In this document: piece by piece, positions 1 to 10,701 of the stretch
How the letters are laid out: the number at the start of each line of letters is the position of its first letter
Position numbering within the stretch: the stretch's first letter is position 1
Source: Agelas oroides
Taxonomy: Eukaryota; Porifera; Demospongiae; Agelasida; Agelasidae
Direction: 5' to 3'
Assembly (NCBI GenBank): GCA_949130485.1
Contig: OX422199.1
Coordinates: 1,702,902 to 1,766,901 of the forward strand
Length of the DNA stretch: 64,000 bases
Made by a program: the position numbers and the translations under genes
Notes under the pieces: model-generated
The model's database searches: none
Seen by the model: only the letters and a program-made list of their open reading frames with translations
Told to the model about the DNA's origin: nothing

Positions 1-34
<34 letters not shown>

Positions 35-56
35 GTCAATCAATCAATCAATCAAT
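1..56. repeat. (CAAT)n microsatellite
   Basis: Near-perfect CAAT tetranucleotide tract with one interruption (CAGT). It runs off the left edge of the window. Confidence 0.95.
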
Positions 57-239
57 GCTATGTTATGAGGTGAAAATGGAGGAAACTGATAATCAGCTGA
101 GGCAAGATGTTTCTAAGCAATGTTAATCATAACCCATCACCTTGGCAACACATAAGAATGTCCCTCTTGTACAGTGCTGTTGTCTAAGTAATGGGACATT
201 ACCACTGCAGTAGAAGTACCATTCTACAATAGTACTCAA

Positions 240-480
240 ACATGGGCATAACATTGTCTCAAGGTCCATAACACAGAAACAATACTGTGTATATTTCCCT
301 CAATAGTCAGTGTACATACTATAAAATTATGTTGTGAGTTGATACAGTGACAGAACACCATACCACTTTGTATGCGCCACCAATACAACTACTAGGAATA
401 CACATGCACATCGTGTCTCGCACCATTGTCTACAAGGGTACTCACCAACATAAATAACAACACACGCCAGAGCTAGTGCA
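240..480 (+). repeat. Decayed collagen-unit upstream block, copy 1
   Basis: This stretch shares the upstream signature of the downstream collagen units: a conserved cattgtctcaaggt segment, a cagtgtacatact segment, then a cagaacaccataccact box. Comparable blocks occur near 1220-1443 and 2395-2560. No intact TATA box or ATG follows, so it is a promoter relic. Confidence 0.6.
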
Positions 481-815
481 TATGTGACTGGTAGCCTCTG
501 TTCTCAGGTCTCCCCCACTCTTCAATATTTTTACGGTATGTTGTTGCTGTCAAAGCAAACCAAAGAATGGGGGAGCCAGGCTGATGGACTGGCTTCTGCT
601 TTCTGAGTTGCCAGCCGTTGCCTTTCTTCAGCACCCAACTCTTCCATAGCCAGTGCTCCAAACTGCAAGCACCCCAGGCACCCTCTTACAGCTTTCATTG
701 AACAACAATGCCATCTTCCCCAATCTCAACCTCACGTGAGCAATTATATAGTGTCTCAAAACTGCATGTATATTGCATTCTTGTCATTCTACACCAGAGC
801 TCTGAAATAGTTTGA

Positions 816-880
816 TGCTTTGGTCTGTGCAGCATGTGCAGATGGAATGCCTGAAGGCAAAGGTTGTGTGTTAAAATGTA
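816..880 (+). pseudogene. Relic of collagen signal-peptide exon 1
   Basis: The stretch matches the second half of the conserved 70-nt exon 1 (gctttggtctgtgcagcatg, then an LPEG-like end). The 5' half and ATG are missing and the splice donor has changed from GT to GC. No collagen exon follows before the next unit, so it is a dead copy. Confidence 0.7.
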
Positions 881-1442
881 ACTTTCTGACATAAAGTCAC
901 TAGTGCCCCTTTCTACCCTGACATCACTCAAAAAATAGCAGGCTCTCCCTGCCTTTACGACTGCAATGTTACATTCCAGAGCGAGGGAGTCTGGATAGAG
1001 GCAGGCTTACTACTGCCTGGACTTGTAAGTGGTCTCTTCCTGACAACTCTTATACAGATATGCATTGAGAATCCATCAGTGTTAATATCAACAACATATA
1101 TCTGCACAAGTTTGCACCAAGTTTGCACCAAGTTTGCACCAAGTTTACTTTCCTGAACTTTGAACTTTCCCAACTGTTAGACAGTAGTAAAGTAGTGAAA
1201 AGTAGTGTTTGGCAATAGTTCCCAAACATGGGACGACATTGTCTCATGGTTCATGCCGAAATAACACAGCAACAATACTGTGTATATTTTCTCAAGGACA
1301 CATCAATAGTTAGTGTACATACTGTAATTATGACATCACAAGTTGACACATTGATAGAACACCATACCACTGTGCATGTACAGGTGTACCATCAGTGAAA
1401 CTACTCAACAACTCAAAAATTATCCCTGATTTACCATTGGCT

Positions 1443-2029
1443 TAGCCTCGTACCCAGGCCACGTGGGAGGAGGGAAAAGTGGCCTGGTATCCACTGTTTG
1501 TGCATGTGCGAAAAACCCCATGATTTCATGGGGTATCGTATACCATCGTTTACGAACCGTTAAGCTCCGAAGCACATCCGTCTCGAGCTTATCCCGCGAA
1601 CATGGCAGGTAAAAGTGAGGACTTCGATAAAGCACTCAAGTTTGCCCTTGTTGTATTTTGGAAAGGGAGATTTCTTGTTGAAAGCAGAGCAGCTGGATGC
1701 GATCAAATGTATCTACGATGGTAAAGACGAGACTCTGCCATTTGTTTTCAACTACAAGCACAGTGACGGTGGAACCGGCGGTGGTTGTAGCGTAGTCCTT
1801 GTCGTGTCACCCCTTGTGTCTCTGATAATAGAAGCCATTGCCACGTAAACACAGCTGCCACACTGCAAGCCGTATATCTAGTTTGGTTATTTCTCCGCAT
1901 AACAACCACGTGTAACTTGTCCATAATCGGACTCGTTCGCGGAAGATTTCCAGAATCGTTCGCGCATGCGCAAACAGTGGATAACCAGGCCACTTTTCCC
2001 TCCTCCCACGTGGCCTGGGTATGAGGCTA
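1443..2029. mobile_element. Foldback/TIR element with captured helicase fragment, 9-bp TSD
   Basis: Long imperfect terminal inverted repeats start TAGCCTCGTACCCAGGCC and end with the complementary GGCCTGGGTATGAGGCTA; each arm is roughly 70 bp. The flanks carry a 9-bp duplication, ccattggct (1434-1442) and ccatcggct (2030-2038), with one mismatch. A 9-bp TSD with long TIRs is usual for Mutator-like elements, so that class is inferred. No transposase is visible, so it is non-autonomous. It sits just before the TATA box of a collagen relic and separates its distal box from the TATA. Confidence 0.8.
1602..1848 (+). pseudogene. RecQ-like helicase N-terminal fragment inside transposon
   Basis: An ATG at 1602 opens MAGKSEDFDKALKFALVVF. 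After a frame change the +1615 frame continues with AEQLDAIKCIYDGKD and CSVVLVVSPLVSLI. The order 'EQ..AI..IYDGKD' followed by 'VVVSPL.SL' matches the start of RecQ-type superfamily II helicases up to motif Ia. The Walker A segment (GxGKS) expected between these blocks is missing, and a stop follows at 1846-1848. This is a captured, non-functional host fragment; the assignment rests on motif pattern only. Confidence 0.6.
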
Positions 2030-2038
2030 CCATCGGCT

Positions 2039-2165
2039 ATAAAATCTCTGCACTAGCTTGTTGCTCACTGACATTTGACAGTTGCACAAGTTGCAGTTGT
2101 CTCATATTCCACAGCAGGTGCAGGAAGAACAAGAATGAAACTGCTGGAAAGTTGCTTGTGAGACA
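2039..2165 (+). pseudogene. Collagen promoter/5'UTR/exon-1 relic
   Basis: The stretch retains the conserved ataaaatc..cactgcact core, the 5'UTR (gacagttgcacaagttgcag) and an ATG at 2135, but the coding text diverges at once (ATGAAACTGCTGGAAAG) and no signal peptide follows. The transposon at 1443-2029 cuts it off from its upstream elements. Confidence 0.65.
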
Positions 2166-2491
2166 GAATTCTTTCCTTGCATGCATACAGCTGAGGTCTA
2201 GCTTTACCAAACTAATTTCTAACTTCTTGACACAAAGATACTGCTAGGGAGAGTGGCCACTAACTGATAACTCTTATGCAGATACCAATTGAGAATCCAT
2301 CAGTGTTGTGGTATCAATATCTGTACATGCTGAACTTTGAACTCGCCCCCTACTGCACAGTATTGTTCAGCAATAGTGCCCCATTATCACATAACATTGT
2401 CTCAAGGTTCAGGTCAAAATAACACACCAATAATGCTGTATATATTTCCCAGTGAAGCATCAATGGTAAGTGTACACACTAACAAGTATGA

Positions 2492-2610
2492 TGTCATGGG
2501 TTGACACATCGACAGCAGACCATACCACTGTTCATGTAGCACCAGTCAAACTATTCAGCAGATCTAAAAAATTTAACGTGATGCAACATGGTTTACACTG
2601 GCTATAAAAA
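2492..2610 (+). promoter_or_regulatory. Promoter of collagen unit 1
   Basis: It has a TGTCA-N5-TGACA inverted-repeat box at 2492-2506, an accataccact box, and a TATA box (TATAAAAA) at 2603-2610 that lies 105 bp before the ATG at 2708. The same spacing recurs in the sister units. Confidence 0.75.
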
Positions 2611-2707
2611 TCACTGCACTTGTTGCTCACTGACATTCTGACAGTTGCACAAGTTGCAGTTGTCTCATATCAAACTATTCTACAGTATTGGTGCAGGAAT
2701 AACAAGA

Positions 2708-3787
2708 ATGCAACTGGCAAAGGTGGTGATTACAAGTGTTCTAGTCCTTGCAGCATGTGCAGAGGGGCTGCCTGAAGGTAAAAGTTGTGTTGAAATGTAC
2801 TCTGGATGTGAAATTATTTCACATTTTATACCATGGCTGTTATAGCTGGTTGCAGTATGATTACTAGCTGTAGCGTGCTCACTATCTGTAATGTACAGGT
2901 CCTTTTAGTTCATCATCAGGGCAAAAGTGAGCATAAAAGATATTTATACTTATTGCCACGCACAACTGAGGATGTATCACACTGTAAATATATATTTTTT
3001 GTTTGATACATTGTTTGTGTTTGGGATCCACTATTAACACTATTTTTTGTAGCTGGAGTTCTGCATAGGCCCCAGAGGAGTGCTGACACTCAGAGTAGAG
3101 GGAACAGTGTGAACACAAGCTCCTTTCTACATTGAGGTGCTGCGAGGACGAGATGGAAGGGATGGACGGGATGGAGTGCCTGGTCCTCGTGGACCACAAG
3201 GACTAAGAGGAGACCAAGGAGTAGCAGGTCCCCCTGGACCAAGGAATGGAGGAGTGGTCTACACGAGGTGGGGGAAAAGCAATTGTCCAAGTGTCTCAGG
3301 TACCACACTGGTGTACGCTGGACGGGCTGGTGGAATGGACCATGCACAAAAGGGTGGAGCAGCTAACTACCTCTGCATGCCTGATGATCCAGACTATCTC
3401 AGTTACCGATCTGGAGTTCAAGGGTACAACTATGTGTATGGAACTGAGTATCAGACATCAGTAGGACCACTCACAGCTATTCATAACCACAATGTACCCT
3501 GTGCTGTGTGCTATGCTTCAACAAGGGTGGCAGCCACAATGATCCCAGCTAAAACTCAGTGTCCATCAACATGGACTCTGGAGTACTCTGGCTACCTCAT
3601 GTCAGACTATCGTGGTTATGCTACCACCATGTATGAGTGTGTTGACAAAAACCCAGACTCAGTGCCAGGCAGTGCTGCTGATACTAATGGTGCTTTGTTC
3701 TACCATGTTGAAGCCAACTGCAATGGAATGTTGTGCCCACCTTATGATCCACAGAAAGAACTTACCTGTGCAGTTTGTACCAAATAG
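2708..3787 (+). pseudogene. Short-chain collagen unit 1 (frameshifted)
   Basis: Exon 1 (2708-2777, 70 nt) encodes a signal peptide, MQLAKVVITSVLVLAACAEG. A GT donor at 2778 and an AG acceptor at 3051-3052 lead to exon 2 (3053-3787). Relative to its sisters a 2-nt deletion near 3124-3128 (TCCTTTCTAC instead of TCCTTCCCCTAC) makes the frame stop at TGA 3133-3135. Downstream, in the shifted frame from 3137, the protein is perfect: 11 Gly-X-Y triplets including RGD, then a 10-cysteine C-terminal domain to TAG 3785-3787. The family consists of secreted sponge short-chain collagens. Conservation of the rest means this could be a recent pseudogene or a base-calling error in a C-run. Confidence 0.85.
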
Positions 3788-4770
3788 GGAACTGTACTTT
3801 GTAAAATAATACATGCCAATTTTGGACAACAATATGTACATGCTAATGCTGAGTGTATTAAATTCTTGTTAATCGTGCTTGATATTTTCAATGTTATTTT
3901 TGACCTGAACCTTATTGCATATTGCATGCTAATAGACAAAGGGTACTTAACATTCAAACTGTTGGATACACTCAAGCTATTGAGACCAAGATGTCACAAG
4001 TTGACACATTATTACACAACACCATGTTCTGCGCATGTGTCATCAATACAACAATAACTAGTCAGATGATTCATCATCGTGGGGTGAGCCTGAGCAAGCA
4101 GCACACAGCTGATGTTCATGGTACACAGCCGGATTGTCACTGTTTGCGGTTATAAGCCAAACTTGATAATGCATCATAGTAATAGCTAAGTCCTCACCAA
4201 AGGTAGGTATCACAAATTGCATGCAAGTGACCTTTCTCCAGCCAAGGCAGCTACTATGGCTACACATGAATAGACTAAGCTTATGAGCTGAACCTCTGGC
4301 ACTTATGAGTGCTGTTTATGCATGGCCCTTATCTGGAGCCATCTCAACCCGGTGTGTATAATTTGTACGGTCTGCGAGCAGCCTTCCATTGATGGTCGGT
4401 CCGTAGCTGCTGTGACGAACAAGAAGTAAGTTGCCGTGCATACTTCAACTTGAGCCGTCTTCACTCCAGGTAGCCAACGCTGCACACATGAGGCTACCTA
4501 TGTTCAATTTTTGGGAAATATTTATGGCGCATTTAAAATTTATGGTATATGGCCGCAAGCAAACCGACAGACAGACATACACACGTGTCTTGCAATGCAG
4601 TCCCGCTAGTGTGGGGCTCGCTCAGGAGTGAGCCCCAATAAGTAAAAACTAAAGAATGAGGGGGGTGAAGGTTGGGAGATATAATAATGAAGTAATATAC
4701 TATATACTGTAAAATGAGAGGGAAGGGGGTGGGAAAGTTGCAAAGAAGTAAAAGGATGTGCTGTTGATGA
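3788..4770. other. Intergenic sequence with decayed repeat pieces
   Basis: No gene is seen. The 3' flank shares the cattcaaactgttggatacact segment found after every collagen unit and holds one more TGTCA-N5-TGACA box near 3991-4005. Near 4080 and 4610-4660 there are fragments of the ggggctcgctcag/gagcccc hairpin that dominates 37-63 kb. Confidence 0.6.
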
Positions 4771-5162
4771 ACACCACACTCAGTGATAATCGGTGAGCTA
4801 AGATTTTTACTGTTAAGAGTGTTAACATAGCTGCCCAATGCAGGTACCAGTCATGGCTGAACTATACGTACATATAATTACTGATAGATTTGACTTCATA
4901 ACATCTTTTCAAAGTTCAGGTCAATACAACTTAGCAACAGTATAGGTATTTGGGGATATATGATCACAATTTACTACGATGTCACAAGTTGACACCTTGA
5001 CAGAACACCATACCACTGTGTATGCACTACTAATACAACCATGAATATTAACCAACAGCTCAAACTTGTACATGACGTAGTATGGTTTTCAAAAAAGACA
5101 AAATTAGGTTGCAGTTGTCTCATATCAAACTATTCCACAACACTGGTGCAGGATTAACAAGA

Positions 5163-5232
5163 ATGCAAGTGGCAAAGAAGGTGATTACAAGTGCTTTGAT
5201 CCTTGTGGCATGTGCAGAAGGGCAGCCTGAAG
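5163..5232 (+). pseudogene. Orphan collagen signal-peptide exon
   Basis: An intact 70-nt exon 1 starts at ATG 5163, encodes MQVAKKVITSALILVACAEG and ends at a GT donor (GTTAAAG). No collagen exon follows before the next unit, and a deletion in the proximal promoter has removed the TATA region (gttttcaaaaaagacaaaatt). A copy stands at 12378. Confidence 0.75.
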
Positions 5233-5984
5233 GTTAAAGTTGCATGTTGAAATGTATTTTTTAATGTAGAATTGGTACAGGTTTTCTAATTACATAACTT
5301 GGTTATATACAGCCTGCATGCTAATCTCATCAGGAGTACGATCACTGTGGATTATCTGTGAACACACGCACTGAGGGTGGCAATGCAAGACTATAGACAA
5401 GTGTGATGTGGTGCTAACAACAGCAAGCTGAACACACCCTTCCTTGAAGCACCAACCTCAGAGGTATACTGGGTACAGAATGAACATTATTCTGCTGCGT
5501 ATTTTAAGCATGGAAATCTCTAACTTTCAAAAAGGTAGAACTCACATGTTCAGATATGTAGCATAGTTGCAGTAGATATTAACGCAAAAATGCTCCACTT
5601 TTCAGCCCAGCCTAATGAAAATTTGGATTTTGATGTGAGCAAGTTACTTTTTTTATGCCAATATGTAGTACATGTACAAGCATCAGAGAGTTCATACAAT
5701 ACTGACGATATCACCAGGTTTTGAACTAGACTTTGCATATGATTACTGTTGCCACACTGTAAAGTTGCTTTAACCGTAGAGTATTTATCCTGGTTGCATA
5801 CAAGCTGAAGAGATGGTGGTCATGTATGAGAGGCAAGTTGTATTAGACAAGCAATGGCCCAGACCACTAGCCTTACCATGATCCTGCAGATAGTAAATGC
5901 TAAGGGAGTCAGCTCTAGAGCATAAACAACCACAGTTTGTTTAGTGACTCCGTTGCAGTGAGTGGTTACTGTCTCTTAGCTAAC

Positions 5985-6465
5985 CTCACAGATAGTATCA
6001 CTAAACATTTTATGAGAAAGTCACTTCTAGAGCATCCACAGCCATGACCCTGCGGTTGTATGATACAAGCAGGTGAGGTGACTCCATCACAGATGTTCAG
6101 TGATTATTGCAGACAGTAATCCCCAGACCATCTGTGAGGGATTTCACCTGCTTGTATTAAATGACCGCAGGATCATGGCTGTGCATGTTCTAGATGCGAC
6201 TTTCTCACGAATGTTCAGAGATTACTATCTGCAAGGTCATGAGGCAGTAACAACTGAACATCTGTGATGGAGCCACCTGCTCGTAATAAACAACCGCAAA
6301 GATCATGGCTCTGCATGCTCAAGGGGCAATTCCCTCACAGATGTTCAGCGATTACCATCTGTACGATCGTGAGACAGTAATCTCTAAACATCTGTGAGGA
6401 AGTTACCTGTTTGCATCAAGAGCATGAAAAGGCCGATCAGACTCTCTCACAGATGTTCTGAGGAA
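5985..6465. repeat. Interleaved hairpin array (tcacagatgttcag motif)
   Basis: The motif ctcacagatgttcag..gatta..atctg alternates with its reverse complement (cagtaat..aacatctgtgag) at least four times, separated by ccgcaggatcatggctgtgc-type spacers. The RNA or single strand could fold into serial stems. Copy B is at 13200-13720. Confidence 0.75.
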
Positions 6466-6919
6466 CTGTTGCAGTTGTACAACCAAAAGGTCGTGCACAT
6501 GTAGCCTGACTGGTTCCACTCATACCCACATACCCAGACAGAGATTTATCCGTTTGAGTATGAGGATAATCCAGAGTCCCCGATTGCATGAAATAGAACT
6601 GTTTCAGTCCATTTTCTTTCAAGATTAAGACTTCTAAGACTGCTTCTAGTGGCTTCTCAAACCAGCTGGATGCTGAAAAAGTGCACCTGAAAACTTTGGA
6701 TGTACCTGAGTGACACCCAGGTACTTGGGAAATTCAGCAACCATTCAATTGGCAATAAGCACATTTTCCAGTGTATGAACTGTTTAGCACCTTCATTGAT
6801 GCTCGCTAATGAGAGGGCATGGAAACCCAGCTGCCTTATGCAACTACGAGACATGATTGACTCATGATATGTCCTATCAAGGTTCAGGTTACATAATTAT
6901 GTTAAGAATCTGTGTACAT

Positions 6920-7165
6920 TTACTATACATGATGTCACCAGTTGACACATTGACAGAACATCATACACTGTGTGTGTGCCAGCAATACTACTATGAATAT
7001 CATTCAAAAGCTCAAACATTTTACATGATATAACACAGGTTTCCTGTTGGCCATATAAATCTGTATACTTGGTGTTCAATGAAATTCCGATAGTTATACA
7101 AGTTGCTGTTGTCTTGACAAACAGCACTGGTACAGAAAAGGCTGCATGCTGAAGTGTCCTCCACA
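6920..7165 (+). pseudogene. Collagen promoter relic without exon 1
   Basis: A distal box (TGTCACCAGTTGACA), the acattgacagaacatcat segment, a weak TATA-like catataaatc and the 5'UTR-like acaagttgctgttgtc are recognisable. The ATG region is reduced to cagcactggtacagaaaagg and no signal peptide remains. Confidence 0.6.
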
Positions 7166-7741
7166 TGTGACACCATCTACAGATTGCTATATGCTAATGT
7201 TGTCTACAGTGTGACCACTGTGTTTACTATGTGTGTGTTTTAGATAGTGGAGGGGGGTTGTCTATGAATGTACACACTGAGGGTCTAGTAATGTGAGACT
7301 ACAGACCCGTATGATGCGCTGTTGACTGACTGACAACAGTAACGCAGTAGCCATACCAGGTACGTAGTAATTATAACTGTCATCATGTGTGTTACCGAGA
7401 GATTGACCCATGCTTCAGACAGCCATAGATGTCATAATGAATGCCTCAAAATGGGCAAATATGTTAACCCAATCTTTGTGATAGAAACACTTCTATACAC
7501 ATACATATACACTTCTCTTATCATACTGTTCATGTGAAGTAAAAATACCACAGTCATATATTTCCTACTTCATGGGTTTATCTGATTACTCCAGAAACGT
7601 AATGCACTTTCATTATGTATTATGATGTCATAAGTTGACAGAACACCATACCACTGTGCAGGTGTCACAGTGGTATGGTGTACAACTAGGACTTCAACTG
7701 CTCAAACCCATTTACAAGACATGTCATGGGTTTCCGCTGGC

Positions 7742-7916
7742 TATAAAAATCACTGCACTTGCTGCTAACTGACATTCTGACAGTTGCACAAGTTGCAGTT
7801 GTCTCATGTCAAACTATTCCACAGCACTGGTGCAGGAAGAACAAGAATGCTGCTGGGGAAGGTGGTGATTACAAGTGTTTTGGTCTTTGCAGCATGTGCA
7901 GAAGGGCTGCCTGAAG
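7742..7916 (+). pseudogene. Orphan collagen promoter plus signal-peptide exon
   Basis: A TATA box at 7742 lies 105 bp from the ATG at 7847. The 70-nt exon 7847-7916 is open and encodes MLLGKVVITSVLVFAACAEG, followed by donor GTAAAC. No acceptor or collagen exon follows before unit 2, so the cassette is an orphan unless it splices over unit 2's first exon to the collagen exon at 9959, which phase would allow. Confidence 0.75.
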
Positions 7917-8010
7917 GTAAACATTGCACATTGAATGTACTCGGAATGTGAGATTTTTAAGATTGAATACCTTGGCTTATACTGAAGTTGTCTGCTGTAC
8001 AATTGAATAG

Positions 8011-8310
8011 TACCGTAGCCGTAGATTATTTCGCGTGGCAATTATTTTGCGGTCTAGCCACTTCAATGTATTACACGAATATTTCGCGGGGGAAATTTTC
8101 GCGGGTGTACGTTACCACAAAAATTTCTCCACATCACTAAACTTCAATAAGTAGTGGCACATGCGAGTCATGGAGAAAGAATTAATGATTGAGCTGCGTG
8201 TTCGTGGCTACCATGTTTATAAAGACATTTGGGAAGCAGCTATTGGGGAAGGACTACCACATGAACGAGAAACTAGGAACACCAATTTAGTCAAATATCA
8301 GTGAGTGGAT
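8011..8310 (+). mobile_element. Degraded MITE with HIRAN-like fragment
   Basis: It begins with taccgtagccgtag and ttcgcg-rich repeats (atttcgcgggggaaattttc) like those of the complete MITE at 38890-39476. From ATG 8170 it encodes MEKELMIELRVRGYHVYKD, then IWEAAIGEGLPHERETRN. The YHVYK-IW-GE-L-RE-N pattern recurs in two other elements of this window. The right end is not clear. Confidence 0.5.
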
Positions 8311-8604
8311 ATAATAACACCAGAAAATCATTGATGATGCTATGTATTAAGTTGGTTTTTTAAGAACACTACACAAATAATCCATAGTAATGATATTATT
8401 GGGCTGTTTCAAGTCTACTTTGCTAAACTTTGACCTTTCCTGCCTTAATATAATGGTAGCCAGACACAGTGGTATGGTGTTCTTCTTCACTTCTAGGTTC
8501 AGGTAAAGTAATAGTACCTACCACATATATTCCTTACTTCATGAGGTTATCTGACCACACCAAATATCATTGCAGAAACACCAATGCACTTTCACTATGC
8601 ATTA

Positions 8605-8724
8605 TGACATCATAATTAAGCTGACAGAACACCATACCACTGTGCCTGTATCATCAGTACAACAAGGATTCAACTGCTCAAAACCTTTACACGACATGTC
8701 ACAGGTTTCTGTTGGCTATAAAAG
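8605..8724 (+). promoter_or_regulatory. Promoter of collagen unit 2
   Basis: It has a degenerate distal box (ctgacagaacaccatacc) and a TATA box (TATAAAAG) at 8717-8724. Spacing to the ATG at 8826 is 109 bp rather than 105, because of a 4-bp gtac duplication in the 5'UTR (aagtacgtac). Confidence 0.7.
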
Positions 8725-8825
8725 TCACTGCACTTCTTGTTCACTGACATTCTGACAGTTGCACAAGTTGCAGTTGTCTCATATCAAACTATTCCACAGC
8801 ACTGGTGCAGGAAGTACGTACAAGA

Positions 8826-10701
8826 ATGCAACTGGCAAAGGTGGTGATTACAAGTGCTTTGTAGCCTCGTTCCCAGGCCACTCCCAGATTTTATCTCACA
8901 GCCGTGGAGAAAAATTGGGAGAAGGCCTGGGAGCAATACTACGTCACGGACCGGAAATGGTGGACTCGGTTAGTGTGTAATGTGGACTCGGTTTCATCAT
9001 ATTTCGTAATGATGGCAACGTGCCCACACAATATGCAGCCAATGCAGAAAGCGATCGAATAGTAAAGGTTGCCTAGGCGTTTTGCCAACAGGTACACACT
9101 TCACAAGTACCAAGTCGCTAACGAAGGATGTATAGACGTAAGTGAAAGGCGTTATGCGTATACGTCGACTGACAAAAGTAGGAGGCTGAGGGGAAGCGCA
9201 TCGCTCCGTGTCAAAATAAGTGCCTGCACTCGGCTCACTATCCTCATGGAGGCTCAGAGCCAGGGCTGAACGGCGTAGATAACTTGTACATACCTACAAG
9301 TAGCCTTGCAATCTGTTTCTCCGTCCTTGAGGATGGTGGCCCGAGTGCTGAGACTTGTTTTGACACGGAGCAACGCGCTTGCCCTCATCCTGCTGCTTTC
9401 CTCAGTCAACGTACATGCATAATGCCTTCCACTTACGTCTATACATCTATCGTTAGCGACTTGGTACTTGCGAAGTGCGTAGCTGTTGGCAAAATGCCTA
9501 GGCAAGCCTATCGCTTGCTGCATTGGCTGGATATTGCGTGGGCACGTTGCACAAAACCGAGTCCACCATTTCTGGTCCGTGACGTAGTATTGCTCCCAGG
9601 CCTTCTCCCGATTTTTCTCCATGGCTGCGAGATAAAATCTGGGAGTGGCCTGGGAACGAGGCTAAGTGCTTTGGTCTTTGCAGCATGTGTTGAAGGGCTG
9701 CCTGAAGGTAAAAGTTGTGTTGAAATGTACTTTGGATGTGAAATCATTTCACATTTTATACCATGGCTGTTATAGCTGGTTGCAGTATGAGTAGCGTGCT
9801 CACTATGTGTAATGTACAAGTCCTTTTAGTTCATCATCAGGACAAAAGTGAGCGTAAAAAATATTTATACTTATTGCCACACACAACTGAGGATAAACAT
9901 CACACTGTAAATATATATGTTTGTGTTTGGGATCCACTATTAACACTATTTTTTGTAGCAGGAGCTCTGCACAGGCCCCAGAGGAGTGCTGACACACAGA
10001 GAGGAGGAGACAGTGTGAACACAAGCTCCTTCCCCTACATTGAGGTGCTGCGAGGACGAGATGGAAGGGATGGACGAGATGGAGTGCCTGGTCCTCGTGG
10101 ACCACAAGGAATAAGAGGAGACCAAGGGGTAGCAGGTCCCCCTGGACCAAGGAATGGTGGAGTGGTCTACACGAGGTGGGGGAAAAGTAGCTGTCCAAGT
10201 GTCTCAGGTACCACACTGGTGTATGCAGGGAGGGCTGGTGGAATGGACCATGCACAAAAGGGTGGAGCAGCTAACTACCTCTGCATGCCTGATGATCCAG
10301 ACTATCTCAGCTACCAATCTGGAGTTCAAGGATACAGCTATGTGTATGGAACTGAGTATCAGACAGGGGGAGGGCCACTCACATCCATTCATGACCACAA
10401 TGTCCCCTGTGCTGTGTGCTATGCCTCAACAAGGGTGGCAGTCACAATGATCCCAGCTAAAACTCAGTGTCCATCAACATGGACTCTGGAGTATTCTGGT
10501 TACCTCATGTCTGAAGGAAAGTGGAGTAACCGCCAGCGCACAATGTATGAGTGTGTTGACAAGAACCCAGACTCAGTGCCAGGCAGTGCCTCTAATACTA
10601 ATGGTGCTTTGTTTTACCACGTTGAAGCCAGCTGTAATGGAATGCTGTGCCCACCTTATGATCCACAGAAAGAACTTACTTGTGCAGTTTGTACCAAATA
10701 G
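8826..10701 (+). pseudogene. Short-chain collagen unit 2, exon 1 split by a transposon
   Basis: Exon 1 is in two pieces, 8826-8861 and 9674-9707, separated by the 803-bp element and its target duplication; the pieces sum to the usual 70 nt. The donor is GT at 9708. Exon 2 begins at 9959 after ttttttgtag and runs to TAG 10699-10701: a linker (AGALHRPQRSADTQRGG), 11 Gly-X-Y triplets with RGD, then the 10-Cys domain, with no frameshift. The variable loop after YLMS reads EGKWSNRQR. Unless the element is spliced out (see findings) the secreted protein cannot be made. Family: sponge short-chain collagen. Confidence 0.85.
8862..9664. mobile_element. Foldback MITE in collagen exon, exact 9-bp TSD
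   Basis: The ends are TAGCCTCGTTCCCAGGCC and its complement GGCCTGGGAACGAGGCTA. The two ~380-400 bp halves are diverged inverted copies of each other; for example the ctgggagcaatactacgtca segment near 8929-8945 recurs inverted near 9580-9602. The flanks carry an exact 9-bp duplication, agtgctttg (8853-8861 and 9665-9673). No transposase is seen. A Mutator-like, non-autonomous class is inferred from the TSD length. Confidence 0.88.

Larger units (their letters stand above)
4770..6830 (+). repeat. Segmental duplication, copy A
   Basis: This block matches 11930-14030 in order and sequence: start near caccacactcagtgataatc, orphan exon 1 (5163 / 12378), a spacer, the hairpin-rich array, and an end near cattttccagtgtatgaac. 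The copies differ by substitutions and small indels, so the duplication is not recent. Confidence 0.8.

Noticed and set aside
9254..9819. Open frames on both strands inside the 803-bp foldback element
   Set aside because: They mirror each other because the element is an inverted repeat. No transposase or other domain motif seen.
9763..10701. A continuous 312-codon frame through the intron and collagen exon of unit 2
   Set aside because: Its N-terminal part is intron sequence that happens to be open; sister genes splice at ttttgtag and the signal peptide is on exon 1.
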